Positions 8,925 through 18,055 are shown, counted from the stretch's first letter. The stretch: 64,000 nt of DNA from JACMLD01 sp044227095 (GCA_044227095.1 JBGAFV010000001.1:3844001-3908000); one strand, 5' to 3'. A program made the numbers and translations. The notes: generated by a model not told the origin, from the letters alone.

Positions 8925-10625
8925 TTAAATATTCATTTTCTTTAACTCTTTTACTGCGTAATCGCAGGCACGTGCAGTAAGCGCCATATAAGTAATGCTT
9001 GGGTTGAGGCATGAACTGGACGTCATACAGGAACCATCGGTAATAAATACATTGGGTACTTCGTGCATTTGGTTAAATGCATTGAGTACAGATGTTTTTG
9101 CATCGTATCCCATGCGTGCAGTACCCATTTCATGATTTGCATTGCCCGGAGCAGAGATAGCGGCATTTACTTTTATATCGGTATAGCCTGTGGCTTCCAG
9201 CATTTCTTTACCCGTTGCTATCATGTCTTTGTGCATGGCATTTTCATTATCACGAAAAGTGCAGTCGATGGTTACCATTGGTCTTCCCCACGGATCTTTT
9301 TTGTTGTGGTTTAGTGTAATGCGGTTGTCTGCATAAGGAAGACATTCGCCGTATGAATACAATACAATTCTCCACGGACCGGGTTCTGTAATTGCATCTT
9401 TAAATGCTGCACCAATTTGTATTTCAGGCTCGGGCCTGCTGCGACTTGCAGCTACGCCATAGTGATAGCCGCGTAAAAAATCGGGTGATTGTTCTGTAAT
9501 ATTTTTAAACCTTGGTATATACAATGGGTTAGGACGGCGGCCAAAATAATATTTGTCTTCAAAGCCTGCCGCAGCAGCAGATACGGAAACGCCTTTGTGA
9601 TGATCCATCAGGTTTCTTCCAATCTGGTCGCTGCCATTGCCTAAGCCGTTTGCAAAACGAGATGAAGTTGAATTAAGCAGTATAGCCGTTGTAGCAACAG
9701 TAGATGCATTGAGAAAAATGATCTTTGCGAAAAAAGTTATGGTTTGTTTTGTTTCGGTATCTATTACTTCAACGCCTGTTGCACGTTTTTTTTGTTCATC
9801 GTAAATAACAGTGTTTACTAAAGAGTTAGGTCTTACCGTTAGATTGCCGGTAGCATAAGCCGCAGGCATAGTGCTGGCATTGGTACTAAAGTAGGCGCCA
9901 AACGGGCAGCCACGATGGCAAAGATTTCTTGCCTGGCATTGGCCGCGGCCTTTAACCGGTTGTGTAAGATTGGCGGTACGGCCCATAATTACTTTTCTAT
10001 CGCTGTATTTAGATTCCATCTTTTGCCTGAAATCAGATTCTACACAATTCATTTCAAATGGTGGTTGAAATTCACCATCGGGCAGCGATGCTATTCCATC
10101 TTTATTGCCGCTAACGCCAACAAATCTTTCCACATAACTGTACCACGGCGCAATGTCTTTATAGCGAATAGGCCAATCCACACCGTGGCCATCTTTCAGG
10201 TTGGCGCCAAACTCAAGATCGCTCCAGCGGTAACATGCACGGCCCCATAAAAGAGATCTGCCGCCAACAATGTTTCCGCGTATCCAGTCAAAACGGTTTA
10301 TCTCATCGTATGGGTTCTCGGTATCGTTGATGTAAAAATGTTTGTTGTCTTCTACATACGAAAAATGGCGCGACTGAATGTGGTGATCTTTTTTGTCTTC
10401 ATTGCTAAGCGTACCCCTGTGAGGAAAATCCCAGGGATTTTTTGTTGCCGTGGGATAGTTGGGATGTGTTACATTGCTGCCACGTTCCAGCAATAATACT
10501 TTTAACCCTTTTTCGCAAAGTTCTTTGGCGGCCCATCCGCCACTTATTCCGGAGCCAACTATAATAGCATCGTATGTATTCTGGGCTGTTGCTTTATTGT
10601 TGATGTGCAGCGTATCGCCTGGCAT
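8925..10625 (-). CDS. GMC family FAD-dependent oxidoreductase
   Basis: A 566-residue flavoprotein. The FAD dinucleotide-binding motif GSGISGG is at residues 24-30. A cysteine-containing segment CHRGCPFGAYFST and the C-terminal active-site region NHEMGTARMG...SSCLNPSITYMALTARACDYA are typical of the gluconate/glycoside dehydrogenase branch of GMC enzymes. These oxidise sugar or polyol hydroxyls and usually pass electrons to a partner carrying the gluconate-dehydrogenase subunit 3 domain. No such partner gene is next to it here, and no signal peptide is seen, so its export and electron acceptor are unclear. Oxidation of glycosides at C3 is plausible by family but unproven. Confidence 0.87.
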   Translation of the reverse strand: MPGDTLHINNKATAQNTYDAIIVGSGISGGWAAKELCEKGLKVLLLERGSNVTHPNYPTATKNPWDFPHRGTLSNEDKKDHHIQSRHFSYVEDNKHFYINDTENPYDEINRFDWIRGNIVGGRSLLWGRACYRWSDLEFGANLKDGHGVDWPIRYKDIAPWYSYVERFVGVSGNKDGIASLPDGEFQPPFEMNCVESDFRQKMESKYSDRKVIMGRTANLTQPVKGRGQCQARNLCHRGCPFGAYFSTNASTMPAAYATGNLTVRPNSLVNTVIYDEQKKRATGVEVIDTETKQTITFFAKIIFLNASTVATTAILLNSTSSRFANGLGNGSDQIGRNLMDHHKGVSVSAAAAGFEDKYYFGRRPNPLYIPRFKNITEQSPDFLRGYHYGVAASRSRPEPEIQIGAAFKDAITEPGPWRIVLYSYGECLPYADNRITLNHNKKDPWGRPMVTIDCTFRDNENAMHKDMIATGKEMLEATGYTDIKVNAAISAPGNANHEMGTARMGYDAKTSVLNAFNQMHEVPNVFITDGSCMTSSSCLNPSITYMALTARACDYAVKELKKMNI

Positions 10626-10847
10626 GCTTATTTATTTATCGTTTCTGTTTACAAATAAAATACTTTTAGGGCCATGTCAAAATTAAAATTAAAAGGGATT
10701 GTTTGTTGCAGTTTGTTTCAGGAAAAATGTTATTGCTAAAATACCGGGCTGTTTTCGGCATGATCTTTCCATTATTTAGCTACGAAGTATTAATGACCGC
10801 CTCAATTCATAAAATTACATCTATATTTAACTACTAAAAATTGTACA

Positions 10848-11039
10848 ATGCCAAATTGGTTAAGGGCCCTTATAGCAGGTTATGGGGCAAAAAAATTGGG
10901 TGGGGGATGTTTTAGTACCATCCTCATTTTTATTGTTATTTATTATGCGCTGGGTAAATGCAATACTACACAAGCGCCGGTGCAGCATGGCTCTATAAAT
11001 AAAGTGCAACCTGCAAAGATAGCTGGAGTGGTTAGGTAA
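10848..11039 (+). CDS. Small hypothetical membrane protein (63 aa)
   Basis: The frame starts at an ATG preceded by an A-rich stretch and encodes a basic, glycine-rich N-terminus (LRALIAGYGAKKLGGGC), one hydrophobic helix (FSTILIFIVIYYALG) and a short polar tail. It resembles small single-span Bacteroidota proteins, but I recognise no family. It is divergent from the GMC gene and is followed at once by dispersed repeats. Coding is likely from the start context and the clear membrane segment, but not certain. Confidence 0.5.
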   Translation: MPNWLRALIAGYGAKKLGGGCFSTILIFIVIYYALGKCNTTQAPVQHGSINKVQPAKIAGVVR

Positions 11040-11042
11040 GCG

Positions 11043-11390
11043 GCAAGTTGTTAGCTGTTAGCTGTTAGCTACAAGCTGTTAGCTATTAGCTACAAGCTTT
11101 AGTCGTTTCGAAGAAACCCCTGTGTATTACCTTAATAGCATTTACCATGAAAGTTTGTTCAATTAAACGTTGTGTCTTCACTATAAATTAGAAAACACTG
11201 TGCTTCGCTGTGTTTATCCGTGCCTCTGTGGTTAAAAAAGCTACAAGCTGTTAGCCATTAGCTACAAGCTTTGGCTGTTTCGGACAAATATTCCATGTAT
11301 TTCCTAATAGGTATCATTGATAAAGTCTTTATTAATTCCTGTGCTTCTCTGTGTTATCCGTGTCTCCGTGGTTTAAAAAATGTGTATTTA
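11043..11390 (+). repeat. Two dispersed ~155-bp repeat copies in tandem
   Basis: Two related units (about 11043-11238 and 11239-11390), each an AGCTNNN array, a GTTTCGAAGAAAC or GTTTCGGACAAAT block, an AT-rich middle and an ending of the type CTCTGTGTT...CCGTGGTTAAAAAA. They fill the 366-bp gap between genes. The first unit is closest to the rightmost unit of the 24-25 kb array (shared GTGAAAGTTTGTTCAATTAA); the second matches the inverted copy at 8.1 kb. Confidence 0.8.
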
Positions 11391-11405
11391 TCTCCACAAT
11401 TTTTA

Positions 11406-11927
11406 CTAGTTCGTAACAGCGCCATACTTCATTGGCAATAACCGGCAGGTAGTGGTTTCTTTTTTATTGGCTACTATTTGCTGAATGATTACAAGAAATA
11501 AATTATCAAACTGTGTATCCGGAATATTATCAAACGGTGGTTTGCAGCCACAAAGTTTTATAAGTTGCGGTACTGTATTGGAATGGCCAGATACAAGCAC
11601 TGTATTTCCTTTGTTGAATTGAAAAATTCTTTTCAATACCTGCGGGTTACTATCGTATTGCATAATGGGTACGCCAATAGCCTCTGCAAGCGGTGCAACT
11701 GTTTTTTTTGTTCGTATAAATTTTGTTGAGAATATACTGTCTATGCCGGTGTGCAGCAACATCCTTTTTAATTCGCTTGCCCTGTTAATACCGGCTGCAT
11801 TCAAATCGTCAAATGTTTCTCTATCTGCATGCCTTACAATAAAAATCCTTGTAGTGGTTACCTGCGCAGTAATACCAGTAGTTGCAATAATAGCCAGCGT
11901 AAGCAGCAATAACTTTAATTTGGGCAT
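11406..11927 (-). CDS. Secreted histidine phosphatase family protein (SixA-like)
   Basis: A 173-residue protein with a signal peptide (KLKLLLLTLAIIATTGITAQ). The catalytic histidine lies in FIVRHADRE (RHAD near residues 30-33), the phosphate-binding arginines in STKFIRTKKT, and the second histidine in VSGHSNTVP. Together these define the branch-1 histidine phosphatase fold. The length fits the short SixA-like type. The signal peptide places it in the periplasm, so a role on a small phosphorylated metabolite is more likely than protein dephosphorylation, though this is inference. It is divergent from the RluE-like gene. Confidence 0.85.
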   Translation of the reverse strand: MPKLKLLLLTLAIIATTGITAQVTTTRIFIVRHADRETFDDLNAAGINRASELKRMLLHTGIDSIFSTKFIRTKKTVAPLAEAIGVPIMQYDSNPQVLKRIFQFNKGNTVLVSGHSNTVPQLIKLCGCKPPFDNIPDTQFDNLFLVIIQQIVANKKETTTCRLLPMKYGAVTN

Positions 11928-12068
11928 AATGCTAATTATATAGTATACAAAAAGGCAAGCAGGCTTGAAAGGTCTGCATTCTCTGTGGTGAAATGGAAAA
12001 GACCCGCTTATTTTTTTAAAATTTTAATGTTGGGTTGAAAATTACCGTGTCATTGATCAATCTGCAAT

Positions 12069-12076
12069 TATATTTG
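12069..12076 (+). promoter_or_regulatory. Bacteroidota -7 promoter element TATATTTG
   Basis: TATATTTG fits the TAnnTTTG consensus and ends 7 bp before the pseudouridine synthase ATG at 12084. No TTG sits at the optimal 19-21 bp spacing, so the promoter is only half matched. Confidence 0.35.
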
Positions 12077-12083
12077 GCACTGT

Positions 12084-12689
12084 ATGTCTATTATTAAACA
12101 CCGCTATTTTATTGTAAACAAGCCTTATAACATGCTTTCGCAGTTTAAAAGTGAAAGAGAGGCTGAATTGCTGGGCGATATTGATTTTAATTTCCCCGAA
12201 GGCATACATGCTGTTGGTCGACTTGATAGTGAATCTGAAGGCTTGCTCATACTAACTACCAATAAAAAAGTAACCAGGTTGTTATTCCAGGGAAGGATTT
12301 TGCATAAACGCACTTACCTCGTAAAAGTTAAGTATGCAGTAAGCCAGGAAAAATTACAGCAATTAAGAGAGGGTATACCTATTCGTGTAGAAGGTGGGGG
12401 TTATTATACTACTGCTGCCTGTGAAGCTTTTATTATAGATGAACCAAAAGATCTGTTTCAGCAAAAGAACCCATTTCCAGAATACGGGCCATATACCTGG
12501 TTAGAGATTTCTTTAACCGAAGGCAAATACCGGCAAATAAGAAAAATGATAAACGCTATACAGCACCGTTGTCATAGACTGATAAGAATTTCTATTGAAG
12601 ATCTGAAACTTGGCAACCTTGCACCCGGCGAAGTAAAAGAAATAGAGGAAAAAGATTTTTTCCAGCTTCTTAGGATTGAAGACTGTTAA
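12084..12689 (+). CDS. rluE: RluE-like 23S rRNA pseudouridine synthase
   Basis: A 201-residue RsuA-family pseudouridine synthase without an S4 domain. The catalytic aspartate is in the block GIHAVGRLDSESEGLLILT (GRLD), followed by KTYLV-like KRTYLVKV and the C-terminal LTEGKYRQIRKM block. The N-terminal HRYFIVNKPYNMLSQF is typical of the E. coli RluE and Bacteroidota RluE-type group, which isomerises a uridine in 23S rRNA. Length is close to RluE. It is transcribed divergently from the phosphatase and followed by the DUF1080 gene on the same strand after about 70 bp. Confidence 0.85.
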   Translation: MSIIKHRYFIVNKPYNMLSQFKSEREAELLGDIDFNFPEGIHAVGRLDSESEGLLILTTNKKVTRLLFQGRILHKRTYLVKVKYAVSQEKLQQLREGIPIRVEGGGYYTTAACEAFIIDEPKDLFQQKNPFPEYGPYTWLEISLTEGKYRQIRKMINAIQHRCHRLIRISIEDLKLGNLAPGEVKEIEEKDFFQLLRIEDC

Positions 12690-12762
12690 TAGCAGGCAAT
12701 AAGATTTTAAAATGATAAGTCGTCCGCCTTTTATAAGTATATTGAAGCTTTAATTTAAACAT

Positions 12763-13737
12763 ATGAGAAATTTATCAGCGAGAAACTTGTTTTTTCAACG
12801 CTCAGTATTAGCAACAGTTCTATTATTAATGATGGCCACTTTAGCCAATGCTAATGATGGCAATTCAGTTTACGATGAACCATCACCATTAATAGGCCGT
12901 TGGGATATTACGGTAAAAATAAATGGTAAAGAATATCCTTCATGGCTTGAAGTGGAACTTTCCGGTACACGGACACTGGTTGGCAGGTATGTTGGCATGG
13001 GAGGAAGCGCAAGGCCTATTTCAAAAGTATTTTTTAACGATGGCAAAATGCATTTTGCCATACCACCACAATGGGATAAATCTGATAACGATATTGTGTT
13101 TGATGCTACCTTACAGGGCGATAGTTTAACTGGCACAATGGTAAATGGCGAAGGAAAAAGTTTTGACTGGGTTGGCCGTCGTGCACCATTATTAAAAAGA
13201 GATAAAGCTGTGGTATGGGGCAAACCTGTTGTGCTTTTTAATGGAAAAGATACCAAAGGCTGGCACACGTTGGGAGCAAATCAATGGATTGCAGAAGGAG
13301 GTATTTTACGTAGTCCGCATTCTGGTTCTAACCTTATTACCGATGCAACTTTTAACGATTTTAAACTGCATATAGAATTTCGTTACCCCAAAGAAAGCAA
13401 TAGCGGTGTTTACCTGCGTGGAAGGTATGAAGTACAAATAGAAGATGATAAAGGCAAGGAGCCAAGTTCTCATTTTCTTGGTGGCGTATATGGATTTCTT
13501 GTACCCAGCGATATGATGGCAAAAGATGCCGGCGAATGGCAGTCTTACGATATTACACTCATTGGAAGAATGGTTACGGTTGTTGTTAATGGAAAAACTG
13601 TTATCAATAACCAGTCTATACCCGGTATTACCGGTGGCGCATTGGATAGCAGGGAAGCAGAGCCCGGCCCTTTGTATATTCAGGGGGATCATGGCCCTGT
13701 TGATTTCAGGAATATTGTAATTACGCCAGCTAAATAA
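12763..13737 (+). CDS. DUF1080 (3-keto-disaccharide hydrolase-like) secreted protein
   Basis: A 324-residue exported protein. After a signal peptide (LATVLLLMMATLANA) comes an N-terminal beta-rich domain (about residues 40-145, GRWDITVKINGKEYPSWLEV) and then a DUF1080 jelly-roll domain (about 150-322) with hallmark blocks LFNGKDTKGWH, LHIEFRYPKESNSGVYLRGRYEVQI and PLYIQGDHGPVDFRNIVI. DUF1080 proteins bind or cleave carbohydrates, and some have been assigned 3-keto-disaccharide hydrolase activity. In this window that fits with the Gfo/Idh/MocA and GMC oxidoreductases, but the gene is not in an operon with them. A strong bidirectional terminator follows. Confidence 0.85.
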   Translation: MRNLSARNLFFQRSVLATVLLLMMATLANANDGNSVYDEPSPLIGRWDITVKINGKEYPSWLEVELSGTRTLVGRYVGMGGSARPISKVFFNDGKMHFAIPPQWDKSDNDIVFDATLQGDSLTGTMVNGEGKSFDWVGRRAPLLKRDKAVVWGKPVVLFNGKDTKGWHTLGANQWIAEGGILRSPHSGSNLITDATFNDFKLHIEFRYPKESNSGVYLRGRYEVQIEDDKGKEPSSHFLGGVYGFLVPSDMMAKDAGEWQSYDITLIGRMVTVVVNGKTVINNQSIPGITGGALDSREAEPGPLYIQGDHGPVDFRNIVITPAK

Positions 13738-13741
13738 AAGT

Positions 13742-13774
13742 AAAAACCCGGACAAGTATTTGCCCGGGTTTTTT
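13742..13774. terminator. Bidirectional rho-independent terminator
   Basis: AAAAACCCGG (13742-13751) pairs with CCGGGTTTTT (13764-13773) around a 12-base loop, giving a U-run in both directions. It lies between the convergent DUF1080 and DinB genes. Confidence 0.85.
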
Positions 13775-13794
13775 GTTATGATGATATAAAATTA

Positions 13795-14355
13795 TCAGAA
13801 TAATCTTTCCTGCGGTGGCTTAATGCCTAGCAAGCGGATGTAAATAGTTGTTTGTCCGCGATGGTGGGTTTGGTGCTCAAATGTTTTCATCATCATTGCA
13901 AGTTTTGTCTCATCAAACCTTCCAAATACTTTCTTTTTTTCGCCCCATTTATTTACATCACTTGTTTTTACTGCGTTAATGCAATAGTCGTAACTGCTGG
14001 TTACATAATACATAACAGAATCCTTGCTTTGCGCAGTAGCGCTGTGTTCCAAATCAGATTTTGAAAAAGCTGGTGGTACCTGATCGGTAGTTATAGACAT
14101 CAACATAAAATTTCCGCCAGCCAGGTGCAACATTTGTTGCGCAAAGCTCCTGATGCTGTCTACAGCTTTAAAAGAATATTTATTTGCAGGCATGGTGTTC
14201 AGATAATCTATAGTATAAGATTTTGCCCTTTCCCAGTCTTTTACCATCTGGGCTTTTAAGTCTTCGGCACTAACCGCTTGTGCGTGGCTAGTTATGTTGC
14301 AAACAAAAACCAACAGAGGAAGGCAGAGGCATCCCCTTAAAATTGTCTTTTTCAT
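13795..14355 (-). CDS. DinB family protein with signal peptide
   Basis: A 186-residue protein when started at the ATG at 14355, which places a signal peptide (KKTILRGCLCLPLLVFVC) at the N-terminus; an ATG six codons upstream (14373) is also possible. The mature part matches the DinB/YfiT four-helix bundle: KDWERAKSYTIDYLNTMPANKYSFK, the first-helix histidine region QMLHLAGGNFML, and the C-terminal EHQTHHRGQTTIYIRLLG, where HxxHH-like histidines form the metal site. DinB-like proteins are metal-dependent thiol or hydrolase enzymes of mostly unknown substrate. It is convergent with DUF1080 and divergent from the acyltransferase gene. Confidence 0.85.
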   Translation of the reverse strand: MKKTILRGCLCLPLLVFVCNITSHAQAVSAEDLKAQMVKDWERAKSYTIDYLNTMPANKYSFKAVDSIRSFAQQMLHLAGGNFMLMSITTDQVPPAFSKSDLEHSATAQSKDSVMYYVTSSYDYCINAVKTSDVNKWGEKKKVFGRFDETKLAMMMKTFEHQTHHRGQTTIYIRLLGIKPPQERLF

Positions 14356-14475
14356 ACAAATAGTTTTAGGCATTTAAGGTAGGGAAAAAGGCGCACCTGC
14401 ATAATTATTTTTTTAGTGATTGTAACTTTCCTTCGTTTTAAAACGTACAACGGGTTTGATAGCAATCATTATTTT

Positions 14476-15645
14476 ATGAGAAACCTTACAGACCGAAAAT
14501 ATTATATTGACTGGATTAGGGTATTGGCATTTTTTCTGTTGATTTTTTTTCATTGTGCCATGCCCTTTGTCATTTTTGGATGGGAAATTAAAAACAAAGA
14601 AACCTCTCTCGGCCTTAGCCGGCTTATCTGGTGGATGCACCAATGGCGCTTGCCTTTATTGTTTTTTATTTCAGGGGCAGGTATTTACTTTTCTCTCAAA
14701 AGCAGGTCTGTTATGGGTTTTGCGTGGGAGAGGGTAGTGCGGTTGTTTGTTCCCCTGGCCTTTGCCATGTTGTTTGTTATTCCTTTGCAGGTATATTTTG
14801 AAAAGCTCCAGGAAGGTTCCATTACAGGTTCTTATGCCAGCTTTTATCCCACTGTTTGGACTTTTATTCCTTATCCCGAAGGAACACTTAACTGGAGCCA
14901 CATGTGGTTTGTAGTATACCTTTTTGTATTCTGCATTTTATTGTTGCCGGTTTTTGGGTTGTTTAAAATAAAGGCGATGGAAAAAATAAAAGCGAAGGTT
15001 TCCAATTTTTTGTCTTCGCCTTTTGGTGCATTTGTATTGGTGTTGCCACTCAAGTATTATTATTTCACCCTTTTTTTAAAATATCCAGAACAGCAAAGCC
15101 TGGTTGATGATTGGTTTCTTTTTGTTTTTTCACTTACACTTCTATTTTACGGATATCTTGTTGGCGGTAATACCCGTTTTTGGGAATCGTGTGAAAAATA
15201 CCGTTTTTATTTTTTGGCAATAGCAGTTGTTTGTGTAAGCATGCTCTTTTATAAATACTGGTGGCATATGAGTGTGCCAAGAAAAAATTTTTTACCGCAA
15301 ACACAAAACGAAATGTATTTGTATGGAACATTATGCGCCGCCCAAATCTGGACGATTATACTGGCAGCTTGCGGATTTGCAAAGAAACACCTCAACTTTA
15401 GCAATAAGTTTTTGCAATATGCCAACCATGCTGTATATCCGTTTTATATTTTGCATCAAACAATTATTGTAGCCACAGGCTATTATGTGGTGCAATGGCC
15501 GCTGCCTTTATTTATTAAGCTGATTATACTTGTACTGGTTTGTTTTTCTTTATTGGTGATTCTTTATCATTTTATCATCAAACGCTTTATACTTACCCGA
15601 ATATTGTATGGCATGAAGCCGAAAGAAAAGAAAGTGAATGTCTGA
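14476..15645 (+). CDS. Membrane acyltransferase (acyltransferase 3 family)
   Basis: A 389-residue integral membrane protein. The ATG at 14476 is chosen because the family begins RKYYIDWIRVLAFFLLIFFHCAMPF; the 20 residues encoded upstream are not family-like. The histidine in the first helix, the second block WWMHQWRLPLLFFISGAG and about ten hydrophobic helices define the acyltransferase 3/OafB-like family, which moves acetyl or other acyl groups onto exported sugars such as polysaccharide or lipid headgroups. The specific acceptor is unknown. It is convergent with the helicase gene, and the 68-bp gap contains TCTGATN heptamers. Confidence 0.85.
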   Translation: MRNLTDRKYYIDWIRVLAFFLLIFFHCAMPFVIFGWEIKNKETSLGLSRLIWWMHQWRLPLLFFISGAGIYFSLKSRSVMGFAWERVVRLFVPLAFAMLFVIPLQVYFEKLQEGSITGSYASFYPTVWTFIPYPEGTLNWSHMWFVVYLFVFCILLLPVFGLFKIKAMEKIKAKVSNFLSSPFGAFVLVLPLKYYYFTLFLKYPEQQSLVDDWFLFVFSLTLLFYGYLVGGNTRFWESCEKYRFYFLAIAVVCVSMLFYKYWWHMSVPRKNFLPQTQNEMYLYGTLCAAQIWTIILAACGFAKKHLNFSNKFLQYANHAVYPFYILHQTIIVATGYYVVQWPLPLFIKLIILVLVCFSLLVILYHFIIKRFILTRILYGMKPKEKKVNV

Positions 15646-15671
15646 TATCTGATGTGATGATGTCTGATTTC
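15641..15671. repeat. TCTGATN heptamer array
   Basis: 7-bp units TCTGATA, TCTGATG, (TGATGATG), TCTGATT lie at and just after the stop of the acyltransferase gene. The same family occurs at 32.09-32.26 kb. Confidence 0.6.
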
Positions 15672-15713
15672 TTTATTTAACGTTAGGTTGCCTGGTTAGT
15701 GATTTGATTCATT

Positions 15714-17570
15714 TTACAGTTCAAACTCCCACACGGTTTTGTAAACGCCGTGCTGTTCAATGTAAGTGAGAAATGCGTTGTAAAATGGATCTGCGCCAAT
15801 GGTAGCGCTATCGCCAATTACAAATAATTTTTCTTTTGCCCTTGTAATAGCCACGTTCATGCGACGGTAATCTTTTAAAAAACCAATATCACCATCATCA
15901 TTACTACGCACGAGCGATAAAATAATACATTCCTTTTCCTGCCCCTGGAAACTATCAATAGTGCTGATGCGCATTTGCGCAGGCAACACTTCTTTTGCAG
16001 CAGCAGCCTGCCCGGAGTATGGAGAAATAAAAGCTGTATCAGCAGGGTTAAGATTTTCCGTTTCTATTAATTTTTGCGCAAGTTGCAATTCGCCTTTATT
16101 CTGCAGGCTAACACCATCATTGCCACGTACTTCATTAAAACCAGAACCAGCAGTGTCTATAAAATATAAATGTCCGCCTGTGTTTTTAAGATGTGTAGCG
16201 GTTAGCAATAAGCCGTTATAAAAATAATTTCCTGAAAAACCAGCAATGGCTTCACGCATGCGGTATTGCGTGTTTAAAAGAAAAACGGGTTGCACAGTAG
16301 CAATGGCTGTTTCAAGTATGGATTGATTTAAACCCATTACAGCAGCTTCCTGGCTGATAACTGTTGGCGGAAGTTGCAAATGATCCCCGGCCAGTACATA
16401 TTTCTGTGCCAATGGTAATATGCACCATGCTAGCGGTTCAATACACTGGCCGGCTTCATCAATCACAAGCGTATGAAAATTGAGGCGATTGATTTTTGCA
16501 TCGTACAAACCAATCGGTGTGCCCGCTATAACACTCGCTTCAGTAAATAATTTTTCTTCATTGTATGCCTGTAGTTTTTTTATTTCTGTTCTTATGTTTT
16601 TTACTTCTTTAAATAAAAGATTGCGCTGTTCCCTTTCAGCTTTGCCAAAATGTTTTTTATACTTAAGCGCCATCTTCCTGAATTCTTCAGCACGTATTTT
16701 CAACTGCTTAATTTCTTTTTGCTGCTTGCTATTGTTCAACCGGCCTTCAGGCGTATGCATAAAAATGGTTTCATCCACTTTACTTGTATTGCCTACTCTT
16801 AGTACATGAACGTTTTGTTGTATCAGGCCTTTTGCAATATTGTCAACCGCAGTATTGCTTGGGGCAGCAACTAAAACTTTTTCGCCTGCTTTTATTAATT
16901 GCACAATAGCTTCAATAAGCGTTGTTGTTTTGCCGGTGCCGGGCGGGCCATGCACAATGGTAATGTTTGTGTTTTCAGCAATAGCATTTATAGCCTTGTG
17001 CTGACTTTCATTCAAATGCTTATTAATAAATTGAAGTGAAGTCTTATGTTGTTCTGGTAACTGATTTGTTGTGGCGGGTTCGCCATGCAATTGTTCAAAT
17101 AAACGGAACAATGGTTTATTGCCTTCTAACTCTTCAAGCACTTTTTTCATTATCGTAGTAGTGCGTTGGTCGGGTGCAAGTTTAATGCCCACACCATTGT
17201 CTTCTATCCAATCCGGAAAGTCTGGCGCAAACAACCTGAATTCACCTGCTTTGCCATCCATATTCATCAGTATACCTTTAACCGGTTCTTCGCCAGTAAT
17301 GAAGCATTCTATAGCAGCGCCGTCCCTGAATAACCCCGTCTCTGCAGGAAAATTTATTCTGAAACTGATTTCCGGATAATCTGCATAGCCAAAGTTCTTT
17401 CGGGTAACAGTGATTGGGTGCAATGCAAGTCCTTCTGCTTTTAATGATTTAAGCGTATGCTGCTGATCGAGGCTAAACCTTTTTACCTGTTCTTTTTCTT
17501 CGAGGTTTATGCACTGCAATAGCTTTTTTATATAGGGATGGGTAACCGCCATGCGGTGAAAATACTTCAT
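15714..17570 (-). CDS. UPF1/IGHMBP2-like superfamily 1 DNA/RNA helicase
   Basis: A 618-residue protein. An N-terminal beta-rich domain (about residues 1-130) is followed by an SF1B helicase core: Walker A GPPGTGKTT at 208-216, motif Ia VAAPSNTAVDNI, Walker B DEAGQ at 371-375, motif III GDHLQLPPTV, motif V STIDSFQGQEKECIILS and motif VI RMNVAITRAKEKLFVIGD. A charged helical insertion at about 280-340 is probably coiled coil. This organisation matches the SMUBP-2/UPF1-like bacterial helicases that unwind nucleic acid 5' to 3'; their physiological roles in Bacteroidota are poorly known. It is convergent with the acyltransferase gene. Confidence 0.88.
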   Translation of the reverse strand: MKYFHRMAVTHPYIKKLLQCINLEEKEQVKRFSLDQQHTLKSLKAEGLALHPITVTRKNFGYADYPEISFRINFPAETGLFRDGAAIECFITGEEPVKGILMNMDGKAGEFRLFAPDFPDWIEDNGVGIKLAPDQRTTTIMKKVLEELEGNKPLFRLFEQLHGEPATTNQLPEQHKTSLQFINKHLNESQHKAINAIAENTNITIVHGPPGTGKTTTLIEAIVQLIKAGEKVLVAAPSNTAVDNIAKGLIQQNVHVLRVGNTSKVDETIFMHTPEGRLNNSKQQKEIKQLKIRAEEFRKMALKYKKHFGKAEREQRNLLFKEVKNIRTEIKKLQAYNEEKLFTEASVIAGTPIGLYDAKINRLNFHTLVIDEAGQCIEPLAWCILPLAQKYVLAGDHLQLPPTVISQEAAVMGLNQSILETAIATVQPVFLLNTQYRMREAIAGFSGNYFYNGLLLTATHLKNTGGHLYFIDTAGSGFNEVRGNDGVSLQNKGELQLAQKLIETENLNPADTAFISPYSGQAAAAKEVLPAQMRISTIDSFQGQEKECIILSLVRSNDDGDIGFLKDYRRMNVAITRAKEKLFVIGDSATIGADPFYNAFLTYIEQHGVYKTVWEFEL

Positions 17571-17605
17571 TAGTTCTTAAATCTTAGTCCCTGTTTTATA
17601 TTTTG

Positions 17606-17650
17606 GAGTTCATAGTTTCGGGTTCATAGTTCGATAGTTTATAGTTCTTT
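17606..17650. repeat. TTCATAG heptamer array
   Basis: Units such as AGTTCATAGTTTCGGGTTCA with approximate 7-bp period lie upstream of the helicase gene. Same family as 7.99, 51.05 and 60.18 kb. Confidence 0.65.
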
Positions 17651-17803
17651 GTCCGGAGTCGCTGAATTAAAGCAGTTATGTTTCGTAGGAACGCTTGTTG
17701 CTAAAGGTTATACAAGGAATTAGCATGTAATCTTCGGGATAATTTTTTGTCGGTCTAGACGTTATTAAAACGGTTGTCTATCAATCTCTGTAAACCAATA
17801 TCC

Positions 17804-18001
17804 ATGAAACCGAAATCAAAACCCAAAACCGCCAAAGAAAAAGCCATTGCAATTTATCTTGCATCAAGCCTTGGCGTAAAGAAAACAAGGTATAGCAAAG
17901 CAAGCGTTGCCATTCAGAAAAAGCTGGAAGAAATAAAAAAAGAAAGCAAAATGCCTGCGGCGATTAACAACAATGTTTCTCTTTTTCGCTACAAAGTATA
18001 A
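17804..18001 (+). CDS. Small basic hypothetical protein (65 aa)
   Basis: The ATG at 17804 opens a 65-residue, lysine-rich protein (KPKSKPKTAKEKAIAIYLAS...KKTRYSKASVAIQKKLEEIKKE). A TTG ten codons upstream is possible but adds nothing family-like. The strong basic charge and predicted helices would suit a nucleic-acid or ribosome-associated protein, but I recognise no family. It lies upstream of the DEAD-box RNA helicase promoter on the same strand, separated by about 75 bp. Coding is likely because the reading frame and lysine-helix pattern are regular. Confidence 0.55.
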   Translation: MKPKSKPKTAKEKAIAIYLASSLGVKKTRYSKASVAIQKKLEEIKKESKMPAAINNNVSLFRYKV

Positions 18002-18055
18002 ACGTTAAATCTTTACGCTTTCAACGCTAGCTTCACATTAATGCAATAGTTTTTA

